A DNA stretch of 64,000 bases from Gloeomargarita lithophora Alchichica-D10 (GTDB lineage: Bacteria > Cyanobacteriota > Cyanobacteriia > Gloeomargaritales > Gloeomargaritaceae): positions 1,415,699-1,479,698 of the forward strand of contig NZ_CP017675.1 in assembly GCF_001870225.1 (NCBI RefSeq), given 5' to 3'. Positions 44,143 through 51,107 of this stretch are shown here, in pieces. How positions within the stretch are numbered: the stretch's first letter is position 1; each line of letters starts with the position of its first letter. A program made the position numbers and the translations under genes. Under the pieces are notes generated by a model that saw only the letters and a program-made list of their open reading frames with translations, was not told where the DNA came from and searched no databases.

Positions 44143-45177
44143 ATGTCATTTTATCGTCCCTACCTAGTAGCAGTGATTATTCCCACCGGCATTGGGGCAA
44201 GCGTGGGCGGCTATGCGGGGGATGCCCTACCGGTGATCCGGGCGATGGCTGAAGTGGTAGATGGTGTGATTACCCACCCCAATGTGTTAAATGGGGCGAT
44301 GCTCTACTGGCCTTTGGAGCGGGTGTGGTATGTGGAAGGCTATGCCCTGGATCGCTTTGCGGCGGGGGATTGGGGGTTACAACCCGTGCTACAAAATCGG
44401 ATTGGGGTGGTGCTGGATGCGGGGATCGAACCGGATTTGCAGCTGCGGCATTTGCAAGTGATCCAGGCGGCGCAGGCGACTTTGGGGTTGAATATTCCGG
44501 GTCATGTTTTAAGCGATTTGCCCTTGGGGGTAGGATTGCGAACGGCGGATTCCGGGGCAACCTGGGGAACGGTGGCCAATCCCGATAGCCTTTTGCGGGC
44601 GGTGGCACAATTGAAGGAACAGTATCAGGTGACGGCGGTGGCGGTGGTGGCTCGGTTTCCAGACCAATGGGATGAGGCGGTGATGGCCTATCGCCAAGGG
44701 CAGGGGGTTGACCCGTTGGCGGGAGCGGAGGCGGTGATTAGTCATTTGGTTGTCCAAACATTTCAGTTACCCTGTGCCCATGCCCCGGCGTTGCGGCCTT
44801 TACCCTTAGACCCAACGGTGGCACCCCAGGCGGCGGCGGAGGAATTGGGTTATACGTTTTTGCCGTCGGTGTTGGTGGGGTTGAGTCGGGCACCGGGGTA
44901 TGGGAACCAACGAATTGGGGGCGGGGTGTGGACGGAGCAGGTGGCGGCGGTGGTGGTGCCCGGAACCGCCTGTGGGGGGAAAGCCGTTATTCATTGGGCA
45001 GGGCAGGGTAAGTTAATTATTGCCGTGCAGGAAAATACCTCTCACATGGGGGTACCCCCGGAGGCGTTGGGCATATCGGCGGTCAAGGTCACGTCCTATC
45101 TGGAGGCGGTGGGGGTGTTGGCGGCGCACAAGGCGGGGGTGGATTGGCGCTGGTGCGGGCGGGGGGGGCAGGCATGA
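44143..45177 (+). CDS. DUF3326 protein
   Basis: 344 residues from ATG 44143. The family is conserved in cyanobacteria and plant plastids. Recognisable segments are AVIIPTGIGASVGGYAGDALPVIRAMAEVVDGVITHPNVLNGAMLYWP (about 10-57), VGLSRAPGY and AAVVVPGTACGGKAVIHW. The Thr-Gly-Ile-Gly-Ala start and a terminal VQENTSHMGV block look like a nucleotide- or cofactor-binding fold, but no activity is established. It ends with an ATGA overlap into the CPBP protease gene. Confidence 0.75.
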   Translation: MSFYRPYLVAVIIPTGIGASVGGYAGDALPVIRAMAEVVDGVITHPNVLNGAMLYWPLERVWYVEGYALDRFAAGDWGLQPVLQNRIGVVLDAGIEPDLQLRHLQVIQAAQATLGLNIPGHVLSDLPLGVGLRTADSGATWGTVANPDSLLRAVAQLKEQYQVTAVAVVARFPDQWDEAVMAYRQGQGVDPLAGAEAVISHLVVQTFQLPCAHAPALRPLPLDPTVAPQAAAEELGYTFLPSVLVGLSRAPGYGNQRIGGGVWTEQVAAVVVPGTACGGKAVIHWAGQGKLIIAVQENTSHMGVPPEALGISAVKVTSYLEAVGVLAAHKAGVDWRWCGRGGQA

Positions 45178-45743
45178 CCCCGACTCCGGGTTTGACGCGC
45201 ACGGAAGTTTTGGTGGCAATGGGTCTAACGGCGGTGGGTTTATTGCTGGTGTCTCGGATTTGGCAATTTTTTGACCCGCTGGCGCAATTTACCCTGGTGT
45301 GGCGGGGGGAAGATGTACTGTGGGGCATCGCTTTGGGGTTTTTGATTACATTATTAAGCCGGGTAGTGTACTGGCTGTGGCCGAGCTATCGGGATTGCAC
45401 AAATTACTATTTGGAATTGGTTTTAACGCCCTTGGTTTGGCCGGATTTATTGTGGTTGGGGTTATTGCCGGGGTTGAGCGAGGAATTGCTGTTTCGGGGG
45501 GTGATTTTGGCGGCTTTGGCTCCCGCCTGGGTGGGATTAGTGGTCAGTAGTATTTGTTTTGGTGTCCTGCACATGGGCGGTTGGGAACAATGGCCTTATG
45601 GAGTGTGGGCGACCTGTATTGGTTTGATTTTGGGGGTGGCGGTGTTAGCGAGTGGCAATCTCTTGGTGGCAATGGTGGCGCATGGGCTGACAAATTGGAT
45701 TTCAGCGGGGCTGTGGAAATGGCAAAATCAGCAAGTGACTTAA
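45174..45743 (+). CDS. CPBP family intramembrane glutamic endopeptidase
   Basis: 189 residues from ATG 45174, overlapping the DUF3326 stop (ATGA). Membrane-embedded protease with motif 1 EELLFRG (about 101-107), motif 2 FGVLHMGGW (about 126-134) and motif 3 AMVAHGLTN (about 172-180). These carry the catalytic Glu-Glu and His residues of CPBP (Rce1/Abi) enzymes. Members process prenylated proteins in eukaryotes and act in bacteriocin immunity or stress signalling in bacteria. The TAA stop at 45741-45743 is the left flank of repeat copy G. Confidence 0.9.
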   Translation: MTPTPGLTRTEVLVAMGLTAVGLLLVSRIWQFFDPLAQFTLVWRGEDVLWGIALGFLITLLSRVVYWLWPSYRDCTNYYLELVLTPLVWPDLLWLGLLPGLSEELLFRGVILAALAPAWVGLVVSSICFGVLHMGGWEQWPYGVWATCIGLILGVAVLASGNLLVAMVAHGLTNWISAGLWKWQNQQVT

Positions 45744-45877
45744 GGCCACTTCTAAAAATAGGTTGCAGGGACGCTACCCCCGGATTTGGTTCTCCTAAAC
45801 ATCTGTTCGCAAATTGGGTCAGATTGCCATACATAAAACAGTCCTTGACCTATTAATTCGCTGTCATAGAGGTGCCC
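45744..45877 (+). repeat. Dispersed MITE-like repeat, copy G (134 bp)
   Basis: Ends GGCCACTTCTA and CATAGAGGTGCCC. Interior: AAAATAGGTTGCAGGGACGC, CCCCCGGATTTGGTTCTCC, AACATCTGTTCGC and a terminal CGCTGTCATAGAGGTG. Flanks TAA (45741-45743 and 45878-45880) repeat exactly as 3 bp; the 4-bp comparison is TTAA against TAAT. The right flank contains the A of the next ATG, so the element lies precisely between two genes. Confidence 0.8.
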
Positions 45878-45879
45878 TA

Positions 45880-46359
45880 ATGCAGGTGAGAACAGCTACT
45901 CCTGATGATGTATCTCTGATTTTTTCATTCATCCAGAAGAAATCAGAATTTGACCGCAATCTTGGTGCATTCTCCGGTGTATTGCAAGTATCTGAAGCCA
46001 AAATATACAAAACATTGTTTGGAATCATTCCCTTTTCCTACGTTTTATTTGCAGAGTTTTCAGCCCAGGCGGTCGGCTTTGCATTGTATGGATTTAGGTA
46101 CTCATCATTTGTGGGTCAGCCCAGTATTTGGCTTGATGACCTGTACGTGGAAGATGAGATGAGAAATCAAGGGGTAGGAGTAGAATTAATGGCTTATTTA
46201 GCTCAAATTGCTAAGGAAAATGACTGTACCCATCTGGCTTGGAATGCTGATGCTCGCAATACCCGTGGACTTCGTTTTTATAAGCGGTTGGGGGCAAAAA
46301 TTACAGAGCAATACGGTCATCAATGTTTTTTGCGATGGGTTCCGTGGGCAGAGGGATAA
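45880..46359 (+). CDS. GNAT family N-acetyltransferase
   Basis: 159 residues from ATG 45880. GNAT motif A is WLDDLYVEDEMRNQGVGVELMAYLAQIAKE (about 84-113), with the RxxGxG/A acetyl-CoA loop as RNQGVG. Motif B, LAWNADARNTRGLRFYKRLGAKI (about 121-143), is also clear. Substrate unknown. The base composition is AT-richer than the flanking genes, compatible with recent acquisition. It is separated from the CPBP gene only by repeat copy G, and its ATG uses the last base of the flank. Confidence 0.88.
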   Translation: MQVRTATPDDVSLIFSFIQKKSEFDRNLGAFSGVLQVSEAKIYKTLFGIIPFSYVLFAEFSAQAVGFALYGFRYSSFVGQPSIWLDDLYVEDEMRNQGVGVELMAYLAQIAKENDCTHLAWNADARNTRGLRFYKRLGAKITEQYGHQCFLRWVPWAEG

Positions 46360-46531
46360 CCTAATGCCTTTACCAAAACTCAAACCCAGATGGATAACCC
46401 ATACCCTGAAAATCCAATTTTGCGCTGTCCCCGTAATTCAAACAAGATAAAAGACCAATTCGAGGTGCATTAGGCGTGAATTGTGTCTGCATCGGTTCCC
46501 CTTTGTGCATATTTTTTAGGAGAACGTTCCC

Positions 46532-46819
46532 ATGTATCAAGTGCATTTGTTCAATCCTGAGCAAGGGACTCGGCAGGTGATTGACTGCGCCGCCGATGAA
46601 ACCATCTTGGATGCCGCCGAAAATGCTGGTTTAGACCTGCCCTACTCCTGTCGGGCGGGGGTGTGTGGCACCTGTGCTACCAAATTAACCGCTGGGGTGG
46701 CACCCGACCAGTCGGATCAATCCTTCCTCGATGAACGACAAATCGCCCGCGGTTTGGTGCTGATTTGTAGTGCCTACGCCACCGGCGACTGCACCCTGAC
46801 CACCCACCAGCGGGTTTGA
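46532..46819 (+). CDS. Plant-type [2Fe-2S] ferredoxin
   Basis: 95 residues. The cluster ligands are Cys40, Cys45, Cys48 and Cys79 in [12 protein letters not shown] and LICSAY. The terminal THQRV is shorter than in PetF. It is the first of two tandem ferredoxins, and the CRAGVCGTC spacing matches soluble photosynthetic ferredoxins. The divergence from the second copy (CGTC against [16 protein letters not shown] against [12 protein letters not shown]) suggests a different partner or condition rather than recent duplication. A TTAGGAGAA ribosome site precedes the ATG. Confidence 0.92.
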   Translation: MYQVHLFNPEQGTRQVIDCAADETILDAAENAGLDLPYSCRAGVCGTCATKLTAGVAPDQSDQSFLDERQIARGLVLICSAYATGDCTLTTHQRV

Positions 46820-46992
46820 GGCAGTAAATTGTAGCCATAATTACCCAACCCGGGGTCATCTATAAGAAAACCTGGGGATAAATCTGGTTTTGATTACAAA
46901 TCCGATTGGATGCAGACAATCCGCCTTATCCGTTTTATGGTGATGAATGGAACAAATCTGTGTTCCTAAATCCATTCTGAGGAGAATCTCCT

Positions 46993-47295
46993 ATGGCTAC
47001 TTATAAGGTGCGCCTAGTCAATGCGGATCAAGGGATTGATACGGTGATTGACTGCCCCGACGATGAGTACATCCTGGATGCCGCCGAAAGTGCCGGTCTG
47101 GACTTGCCCTACTCCTGTCGGGCGGGTGCCTGCTCCACCTGTGCGGGTAAGTTGGTGGATGGGGCCGCCCCCGACCAATCCGACCAGTCCTTCCTGGATG
47201 ACGACCAAATCAGCCAAGGATACGTGCTGACCTGCGTGGCCTATCCCACCGGAGACTGCACCGTGCAAACCCACCAGGAAGAGAACCTGTACTAA
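46993..47295 (+). CDS. petF: Photosynthetic ferredoxin PetF
   Basis: 100 residues, close to the usual 97-99. Cluster ligands are Cys42, Cys47, Cys50 and Cys81 in [12 protein letters not shown] and LTCVAYP. The C-terminus THQEENLY is the canonical end of major PetF, which takes electrons from photosystem I and feeds FNR, Fd-GOGAT and others. A GAGGAGAA ribosome site precedes the ATG at 46993. The 173-base gap upstream probably contains its own promoter. Convergent with fmt, with a 4-base overlap of the ends. Confidence 0.96.
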   Translation: MATYKVRLVNADQGIDTVIDCPDDEYILDAAESAGLDLPYSCRAGACSTCAGKLVDGAAPDQSDQSFLDDDQISQGYVLTCVAYPTGDCTVQTHQEENLY

Positions 47296-48290
47296 TTCTC
47301 TTGGGGGGGAATATCCCACTTCTCCCCCATTTCCAGGCGCAATCCATGCCACCAATCCCCGCCGGACATGGCTCGTTTCCCCGGCGGCTGTACGGTTTTG
47401 AGAAGAATACTTCCTAGCTGGGTCGCCACCACCAGGCCAAATTTTTTGAGCAATGCCACCACCGTACCTGGGGCAACATCAGGCAACACCTCAGGTATTT
47501 TTAACTCAGGAAACCGGCCTTGCACCTGGGGTAAACATTCCGGTACTAGGGGAATCGTTTCTAAAATCTTCACCCGCTGTCCCCGCAATAACCCAAAACA
47601 GTTGGGATAAAATCCCCGCACCTGGTTATGTAAATCCAAGGCGGATTGATGCCAATCTAAAAAATAATTTGCCGGTTGAATCAGGGGCGCATAGGTCGCT
47701 TGGGTTTCATCCTGAAAAATTGGGGTTAATTTTGGTAACTTGGGTAAGGTTTCCATGAGTAATTCAGCGGTTAATTCAGCTAATTTCTGCCACAGTTCTG
47801 GCAGAGAAATAAATAAATCAATCGCTACTTCTTGCTGCGCCAACATTGGCCCGGTGTCCATCCCCACATCCATGAGCATGATGGTAATCCCCGTGCGGGA
47901 TTCCCCCTGTACCAACGCCCATTGAATCGGAGCCGCCCCCCGATATTTGGGCAGGAGTGAACCATGTCCATTCACACAGCCCAACCGGGGCATCGCTAAC
48001 ACTGCTGGGGGTAAAATTTGCCCGTAAGCAACCACCACAAATACATCAGCATTTAAGGCTTGTAATGCCTGCTGGGTAGTTAAATCCCGGCGTAATCGTT
48101 GCGGTTGCCACAACGGTAGCTGGTGTTGTTGCGCTAATAGTTTTATGGGGGAAGGTTGGATTTTTTGCCCCCTGCCCTGGGGTTGATCCGGTTGGGTAAC
48201 CACCCCTAAAACGTCAAATTCCGGTTGAGCTAATAATGCCCCTAAGGTAGGTACGGCGAAATCCGGTGTGCCAAAGAAAACCAACCGCAT
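47292..48290 (-). CDS. fmt: Methionyl-tRNA formyltransferase
   Basis: 332 residues. Formylates Met-tRNA-fMet with 10-formyl-THF. Motifs: [17 protein letters not shown] (about 4-20), [41 protein letters not shown] (about 86-127; [12 protein letters not shown] carries catalytic Asn/His area), [19 protein letters not shown] and [11 protein letters not shown] in the C-terminal anticodon-recognition domain. The variant NGHGS replaces the usual NxHxS (His present). The start overlaps the stop of the upstream small membrane gene. Terminates into petF. Confidence 0.95.
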   Translation of the reverse strand: MRLVFFGTPDFAVPTLGALLAQPEFDVLGVVTQPDQPQGRGQKIQPSPIKLLAQQHQLPLWQPQRLRRDLTTQQALQALNADVFVVVAYGQILPPAVLAMPRLGCVNGHGSLLPKYRGAAPIQWALVQGESRTGITIMLMDVGMDTGPMLAQQEVAIDLFISLPELWQKLAELTAELLMETLPKLPKLTPIFQDETQATYAPLIQPANYFLDWHQSALDLHNQVRGFYPNCFGLLRGQRVKILETIPLVPECLPQVQGRFPELKIPEVLPDVAPGTVVALLKKFGLVVATQLGSILLKTVQPPGKRAMSGGDWWHGLRLEMGEKWDIPPQEN

Positions 48291-48616
48291 TATTTACCCT
48301 GAAGAAATAGAATGATTCCCACCAGCACATCCGACAAAATTAAATAAATTAAAGCGATTGGCCATGAACCAATGGCAATGCCCACTCCCAATAGATAATG
48401 ATTGCGCCAAATTTGCCAAATCCCCAGGCCGCTAAACCCAAAAATCAGCAGAATTGCCCCCACCCACATCACCCCTTCCAAAACCGCTTGACGGTCAGCC
48501 TCCGCACCAACGGTTGTCCAGGTCAGAGTCAGGGGAATCACCAAGCCCGCCACTAGGCAAATCCCAACGGTAAGCAAACTCAGGGCAATTTTTTGCAATA
48601 GTGGGGGGGCATTCAT
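48290..48616 (-). CDS. Small membrane protein of unknown function
   Basis: 108 residues with three or four hydrophobic segments (about 10-30 LSLLTVGICLVAGLVIPLTL; 45-63; 75-103 LLGVGIAIGSWPIALIYLIL). No motif I recognise. It ends by sharing a base with the fmt start, so it is coupled to fmt. Cyanobacteria often have a small hydrophobic gene at this place, but I cannot name it. Confidence 0.6.
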   Translation of the reverse strand: MNAPPLLQKIALSLLTVGICLVAGLVIPLTLTWTTVGAEADRQAVLEGVMWVGAILLIFGFSGLGIWQIWRNHYLLGVGIAIGSWPIALIYLILSDVLVGIILFLQGK

Positions 48617-48626
48617 GGCTCAATGT

Positions 48627-48941
48627 TTACCAATGTAATAATTGTTGGCTATAGGTTTCTATGGTAGCCAAACGTTGGTGTATTTGTTGCCAGCGTTTTT
48701 GTTGGGTTTCTGCCTGTCGAGCCGCCTGCCAAAATAATAAATCATTCTTTAACAGATGAAATTGTTTATGAATTTCTACCCCCAAAGACCGGGCAAAGGG
48801 TTCTAATTCATCAAAGGTAGGCGGAATCTCAGCGATGAATCGTTCAATTTCCGTGAGTATATAGGAGAGTTGTTCAGGTGAAATCAAATCCCGGTCAATA
48901 TGTCTTAAAAATTGCTGGACTTGTTGATAAATAGGGGACAT
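48627..48941 (-). CDS. PatD-like (heterocyst frequency control) small protein
   Basis: 104 residues, all helical. The segment SLGVEIHKQFHLLKNDLLFWQAARQAETQQKRWQQIHQRLATIETYSQQLL (about 48-98) strongly recalls the PatD family, where EMHKQLRLLGMDIMFLQTARQ-type sequence is conserved. PatD controls heterocyst frequency in filamentous cyanobacteria, but homologues also exist in unicellular species with unknown roles. It lies between a small membrane gene and the AT-rich HEPN/MNT pair. The family call is from memory and moderate. Confidence 0.5.
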   Translation of the reverse strand: MSPIYQQVQQFLRHIDRDLISPEQLSYILTEIERFIAEIPPTFDELEPFARSLGVEIHKQFHLLKNDLLFWQAARQAETQQKRWQQIHQRLATIETYSQQLLHW

Positions 48942-48953
48942 GGCTAATTTAGC

Positions 48954-49433
48954 TTACTCGCTCGCATTGGCTAATTCCACTAAAAAATCGTAAAATTTAT
49001 AAACTTGAAAACTTAAGTACTCATGGGTTTTAGGTAGATTGTTAATCAGAATTTGCAATTTTTTTTCATCGAGTTCAAAAGCATATATGTTGATAAATAA
49101 ATGGCGAAATTTACGATAATCGTCCAAAAGACTTTTAACTTCTTCACTGATTAAGGCAGGTCTATACTTATTGGGTCTATTCATCTGTTCAATAATTTGT
49201 TTGTGCGAGTCTTCTCCTGTGGGGATATACCGATCAATTTCCCTGGCAACTAATTTGAATATCCGTTCACAACCTACATAAAAATTAAACAGGTGGATGG
49301 CGCAGGCATAGCAATAAACTTCATCCTGAATTTGTTGGGCTTTTTCGTGATATAAAATCACCTTGTCTTTAGCGATACCAACTTTTTTTAGTTCTGCTAA
49401 AATTGCATCACCAAAAATCTCATAATTAATCAT
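48954..49433 (-). CDS. HEPN-domain protein, HepT-like, possibly degenerate
   Basis: 159 residues. The helical pattern, including CYACAIHLFNFYVGCERIFKLVAREID (about 40-66) and KSLLDDYRKFRHLFINIYAFELD (about 110-132), resembles cyanobacterial HepT-like proteins. In relatives as I remember them the second part reads RHxFRH, giving the Rx4H RNase motif; here FRHLFIN lacks the last RH. The RNase or target of AMPylation may therefore be altered. It is encoded just after the MNT gene with an ATGA overlap, the standard toxin-antitoxin order. The region is AT-richer than the neighbourhood. Confidence 0.72.
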   Translation of the reverse strand: MINYEIFGDAILAELKKVGIAKDKVILYHEKAQQIQDEVYCYACAIHLFNFYVGCERIFKLVAREIDRYIPTGEDSHKQIIEQMNRPNKYRPALISEEVKSLLDDYRKFRHLFINIYAFELDEKKLQILINNLPKTHEYLSFQVYKFYDFLVELANASE

Positions 49434-49792
49434 AAAGGGTGACCTTGGTCAATGGCTTTAAGCAGATGAGGATAGGCATTTTGTACCGGGACTAAATCAA
49501 TGGAAAAATTACTAATATCCAGAAGTTCAGCATAGGCGGGAAAGTAAAACCGGTCAGCTAAACCCCAAACTGCCAGGTCAATATCCGATTGTTCATGGAT
49601 TTTGGTCAACATACTCCCAAATAAAACCACTTTGGTAGCTCCATATTTTTCTTGCAAAATTTTGGCGCATTTCTGAGCAATTACCCATCCTTTTTCTTGC
49701 CGTTTTTCTAGTTGCAACTGTCGCAATTGTTCCCTTTTTTGATGATTGCTAATATACATTTGCCATTCGGGTCTCATGGTAAGATAGGTCAA
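49430..49792 (-). CDS. MNT-domain nucleotidyltransferase antitoxin, MntA-like
   Basis: 120 residues; ATG at 49792, with a second ATG at 49777. The polymerase-beta fold motif GSx10DxD is present as VVLFGSMLTKIHEQSDIDLAVWG (about 56-78). MntA-type antitoxins AMPylate the HepT partner. An N-terminal basic coiled segment (NHQKREQLRQLQLEKRQEKGW) precedes it. The stop overlaps the HEPN start by four bases. Together these form an HEPN/MNT toxin-antitoxin candidate. Confidence 0.85.
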   Translation of the reverse strand: MTYLTMRPEWQMYISNHQKREQLRQLQLEKRQEKGWVIAQKCAKILQEKYGATKVVLFGSMLTKIHEQSDIDLAVWGLADRFYFPAYAELLDISNFSIDLVPVQNAYPHLLKAIDQGHPL

Positions 49793-49878
49793 TAGTTAAG
49801 TTTATGTACATCTATTATTTTATCAATTTTACTCCCAGGTGCAAGGGAATGAAGGGATACTTCTATAAATTAAGATAA

Positions 49879-49951
49879 AGCGGTCACAGGGGGACACCCC
49901 CGGACTTGGTGCTTTTGAATATTTGTTCACGAATTAAGGGGGATTACTGTA
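49879..49951 (+). repeat. Dispersed repeat, partial copy H (core and right subtype half)
   Basis: Contains CGGTCACAGGGGGACACCCCCGGACTTGG and TGAATATTTGTTCACGAATTAAGGGGGATTAC. The left inverted end has been lost; only AAATTAAGATAAAG precedes it. The right side shares GAATATTTGT and GGGATT with copies at 12.4 and 26.5 kb, supporting a second subtype. Confidence 0.65.
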
Positions 49952-50049
49952 TGAAGTTGCCAAGCAATTGACCAGGTTTTTTGATTGTTTTCAGAAGCAA
50001 TGGGCAGGAGCCGGAGTATAATCACGAAAGCAAAATAATTTTTAACCCT

Positions 50050-50517
50050 ATGGCAGATATTGTGGATATAGCGGTGGGTGCCGGGGCATTCCAAACCCTG
50101 GTGGCGGCGGTACAGGCGGCAAATTTGGTAACTGCGCTCAAAAGTCCTGGCCCGTTTACCGTGTTTGCCCCCAACGATGATGCCTTTGCCGCCCTCCCGG
50201 CGGGTACGATTACAACCTTATTACAAAATATTCCGCAACTTACCCGCATTCTCACCTACCATGTGGTGGCAGGACGATATACTACATCTGATTTACAGGA
50301 TGGAATGTGTTTGCCCTCGTTGGAGGGGTCTTTGATTCCCATTTACCTGCAAGATGATGAATTTGAGGTAAAGAATGCCACGGTTTTGGCCGCCGATATT
50401 GCCGCCGATAATGGGGTAATTCATGTGCTGAACCGGGTGATTTTGATGGGGGGGGATGGCTCTGCGCCGGGGGATGTCAGCAAGGGTTGGTATTCGCAAC
50501 CGGTGACCGGGCTGTAG
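50050..50517 (+). CDS. Fasciclin (FAS1) domain protein
   Basis: 155 residues from ATG 50050 ([17 protein letters not shown]). One FAS1 domain with its two conserved blocks: [18 protein letters not shown] (H1-type, about 38-55) and [16 protein letters not shown] (about 71-86), and H2 [12 protein letters not shown] (about 122-133). FAS1 proteins mediate adhesion. There is no signal peptide at this start; the frame upstream to 49981 is not a signal either, so it may be cytosolic as are several short cyanobacterial FAS1 proteins. Confidence 0.9.
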   Translation: MADIVDIAVGAGAFQTLVAAVQAANLVTALKSPGPFTVFAPNDDAFAALPAGTITTLLQNIPQLTRILTYHVVAGRYTTSDLQDGMCLPSLEGSLIPIYLQDDEFEVKNATVLAADIAADNGVIHVLNRVILMGGDGSAPGDVSKGWYSQPVTGL

Positions 50518-50661
50518 GTCTTTTTTCCCCCGGTTAAAGCGTTGATGTTACGGAGCTTGAGGGAATTTAACGTTTAGTTGCGGAATCTCAGATTCAAGGG
50601 GGGAACCGTTGGTAGTCAATGATACGGTTACCCAATATCCTTATTTTGAGATTGAGGGCTT

Positions 50662-50835
50662 ATGTATCGTCCGAGTCAACGGGATTGGCCAACAGCTTTG
50701 GTGACGGCGGGTTTGGGAGCGGGGGTGGCCACGTCTTTTGCCGTCATCCAGGGGCAGAATCCTTTGGTGGCCTTGGGAATTACCCTGTTTGCTGCGGTGA
50801 TGGCTGTGGTGGTGGATGAACTGCGCCAGGGCTAA
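50662..50835 (+). CDS. 57-residue membrane protein of unknown function
   Basis: ATG 50662 to TAA 50835. The peptide starts MYRPSQRDWPTALVTAGLGA and has two hydrophobic segments (about 12-30 and 37-50) separated by a Gln/Asn-rich turn (IQGQNPLVALG). The tail VVDELRQG is charged. A similar RPSxRDWPTA start is common in small cyanobacterial proteins of unknown function, as I recall. Too short for most gene callers. It precedes glsF by 272 bases and its tail is followed by the glsF promoter. Confidence 0.62.
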   Translation: MYRPSQRDWPTALVTAGLGAGVATSFAVIQGQNPLVALGITLFAAVMAVVVDELRQG

Positions 50836-50847
50836 AGCCGAGGGACA

Positions 50848-50876
50848 TTGGGAAAAATACTATAATAGATTTTGCC
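50848..50876 (+). promoter_or_regulatory. Sigma-70-type promoter for glsF
   Basis: -35 TTGGGA at 50848-50853, a 17-base spacer and -10 TATAAT at 50871-50876. The spacing is ideal. It would initiate a transcript with a leader of about 225 bases before the glsF ATG at 51108. Confidence 0.6.
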
Positions 50877-50884
50877 GCATCTGT

Positions 50885-51107
50885 CGGAGCAGGGCGCACG
50901 GTTGTCGTCGGGGAACTGGGCGTTTTGATGTCAGTATGGTTTGGGGAGTTTTGTCAACTCCGCTTGGAATAGTTTGGAATAGCGTTAGTTCGTGGCATCA
51001 ATTAATTATGGTCATCTGGAGATGCCACCGGTGGGGGGTTGTCTGTACTTAGTTTGTCCAAATTGTCTGTCCCATTTTGCTGTGTCCTTTTATTTTGTAG
51101 TTGCACC
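50885..51107 (+). promoter_or_regulatory. Long structured 5' leader of glsF
   Basis: The untranslated region predicted from the promoter contains at least two inverted repeats: GGAGTT-TTGTC-AACTCC (around 50946-50962) and GTGGCATC ... GATGCCAC (about 50993-51029). I did not find an exact glutamine-riboswitch (glnA RNA) signature. Its role is unknown; it could affect stability or translation of the large glsF transcript. Confidence 0.4.

Noticed and set aside
50885..51107. Glutamine riboswitch upstream of glsF
   Set aside because: The characteristic conserved glnA RNA core was not recognised; only generic hairpins are visible.
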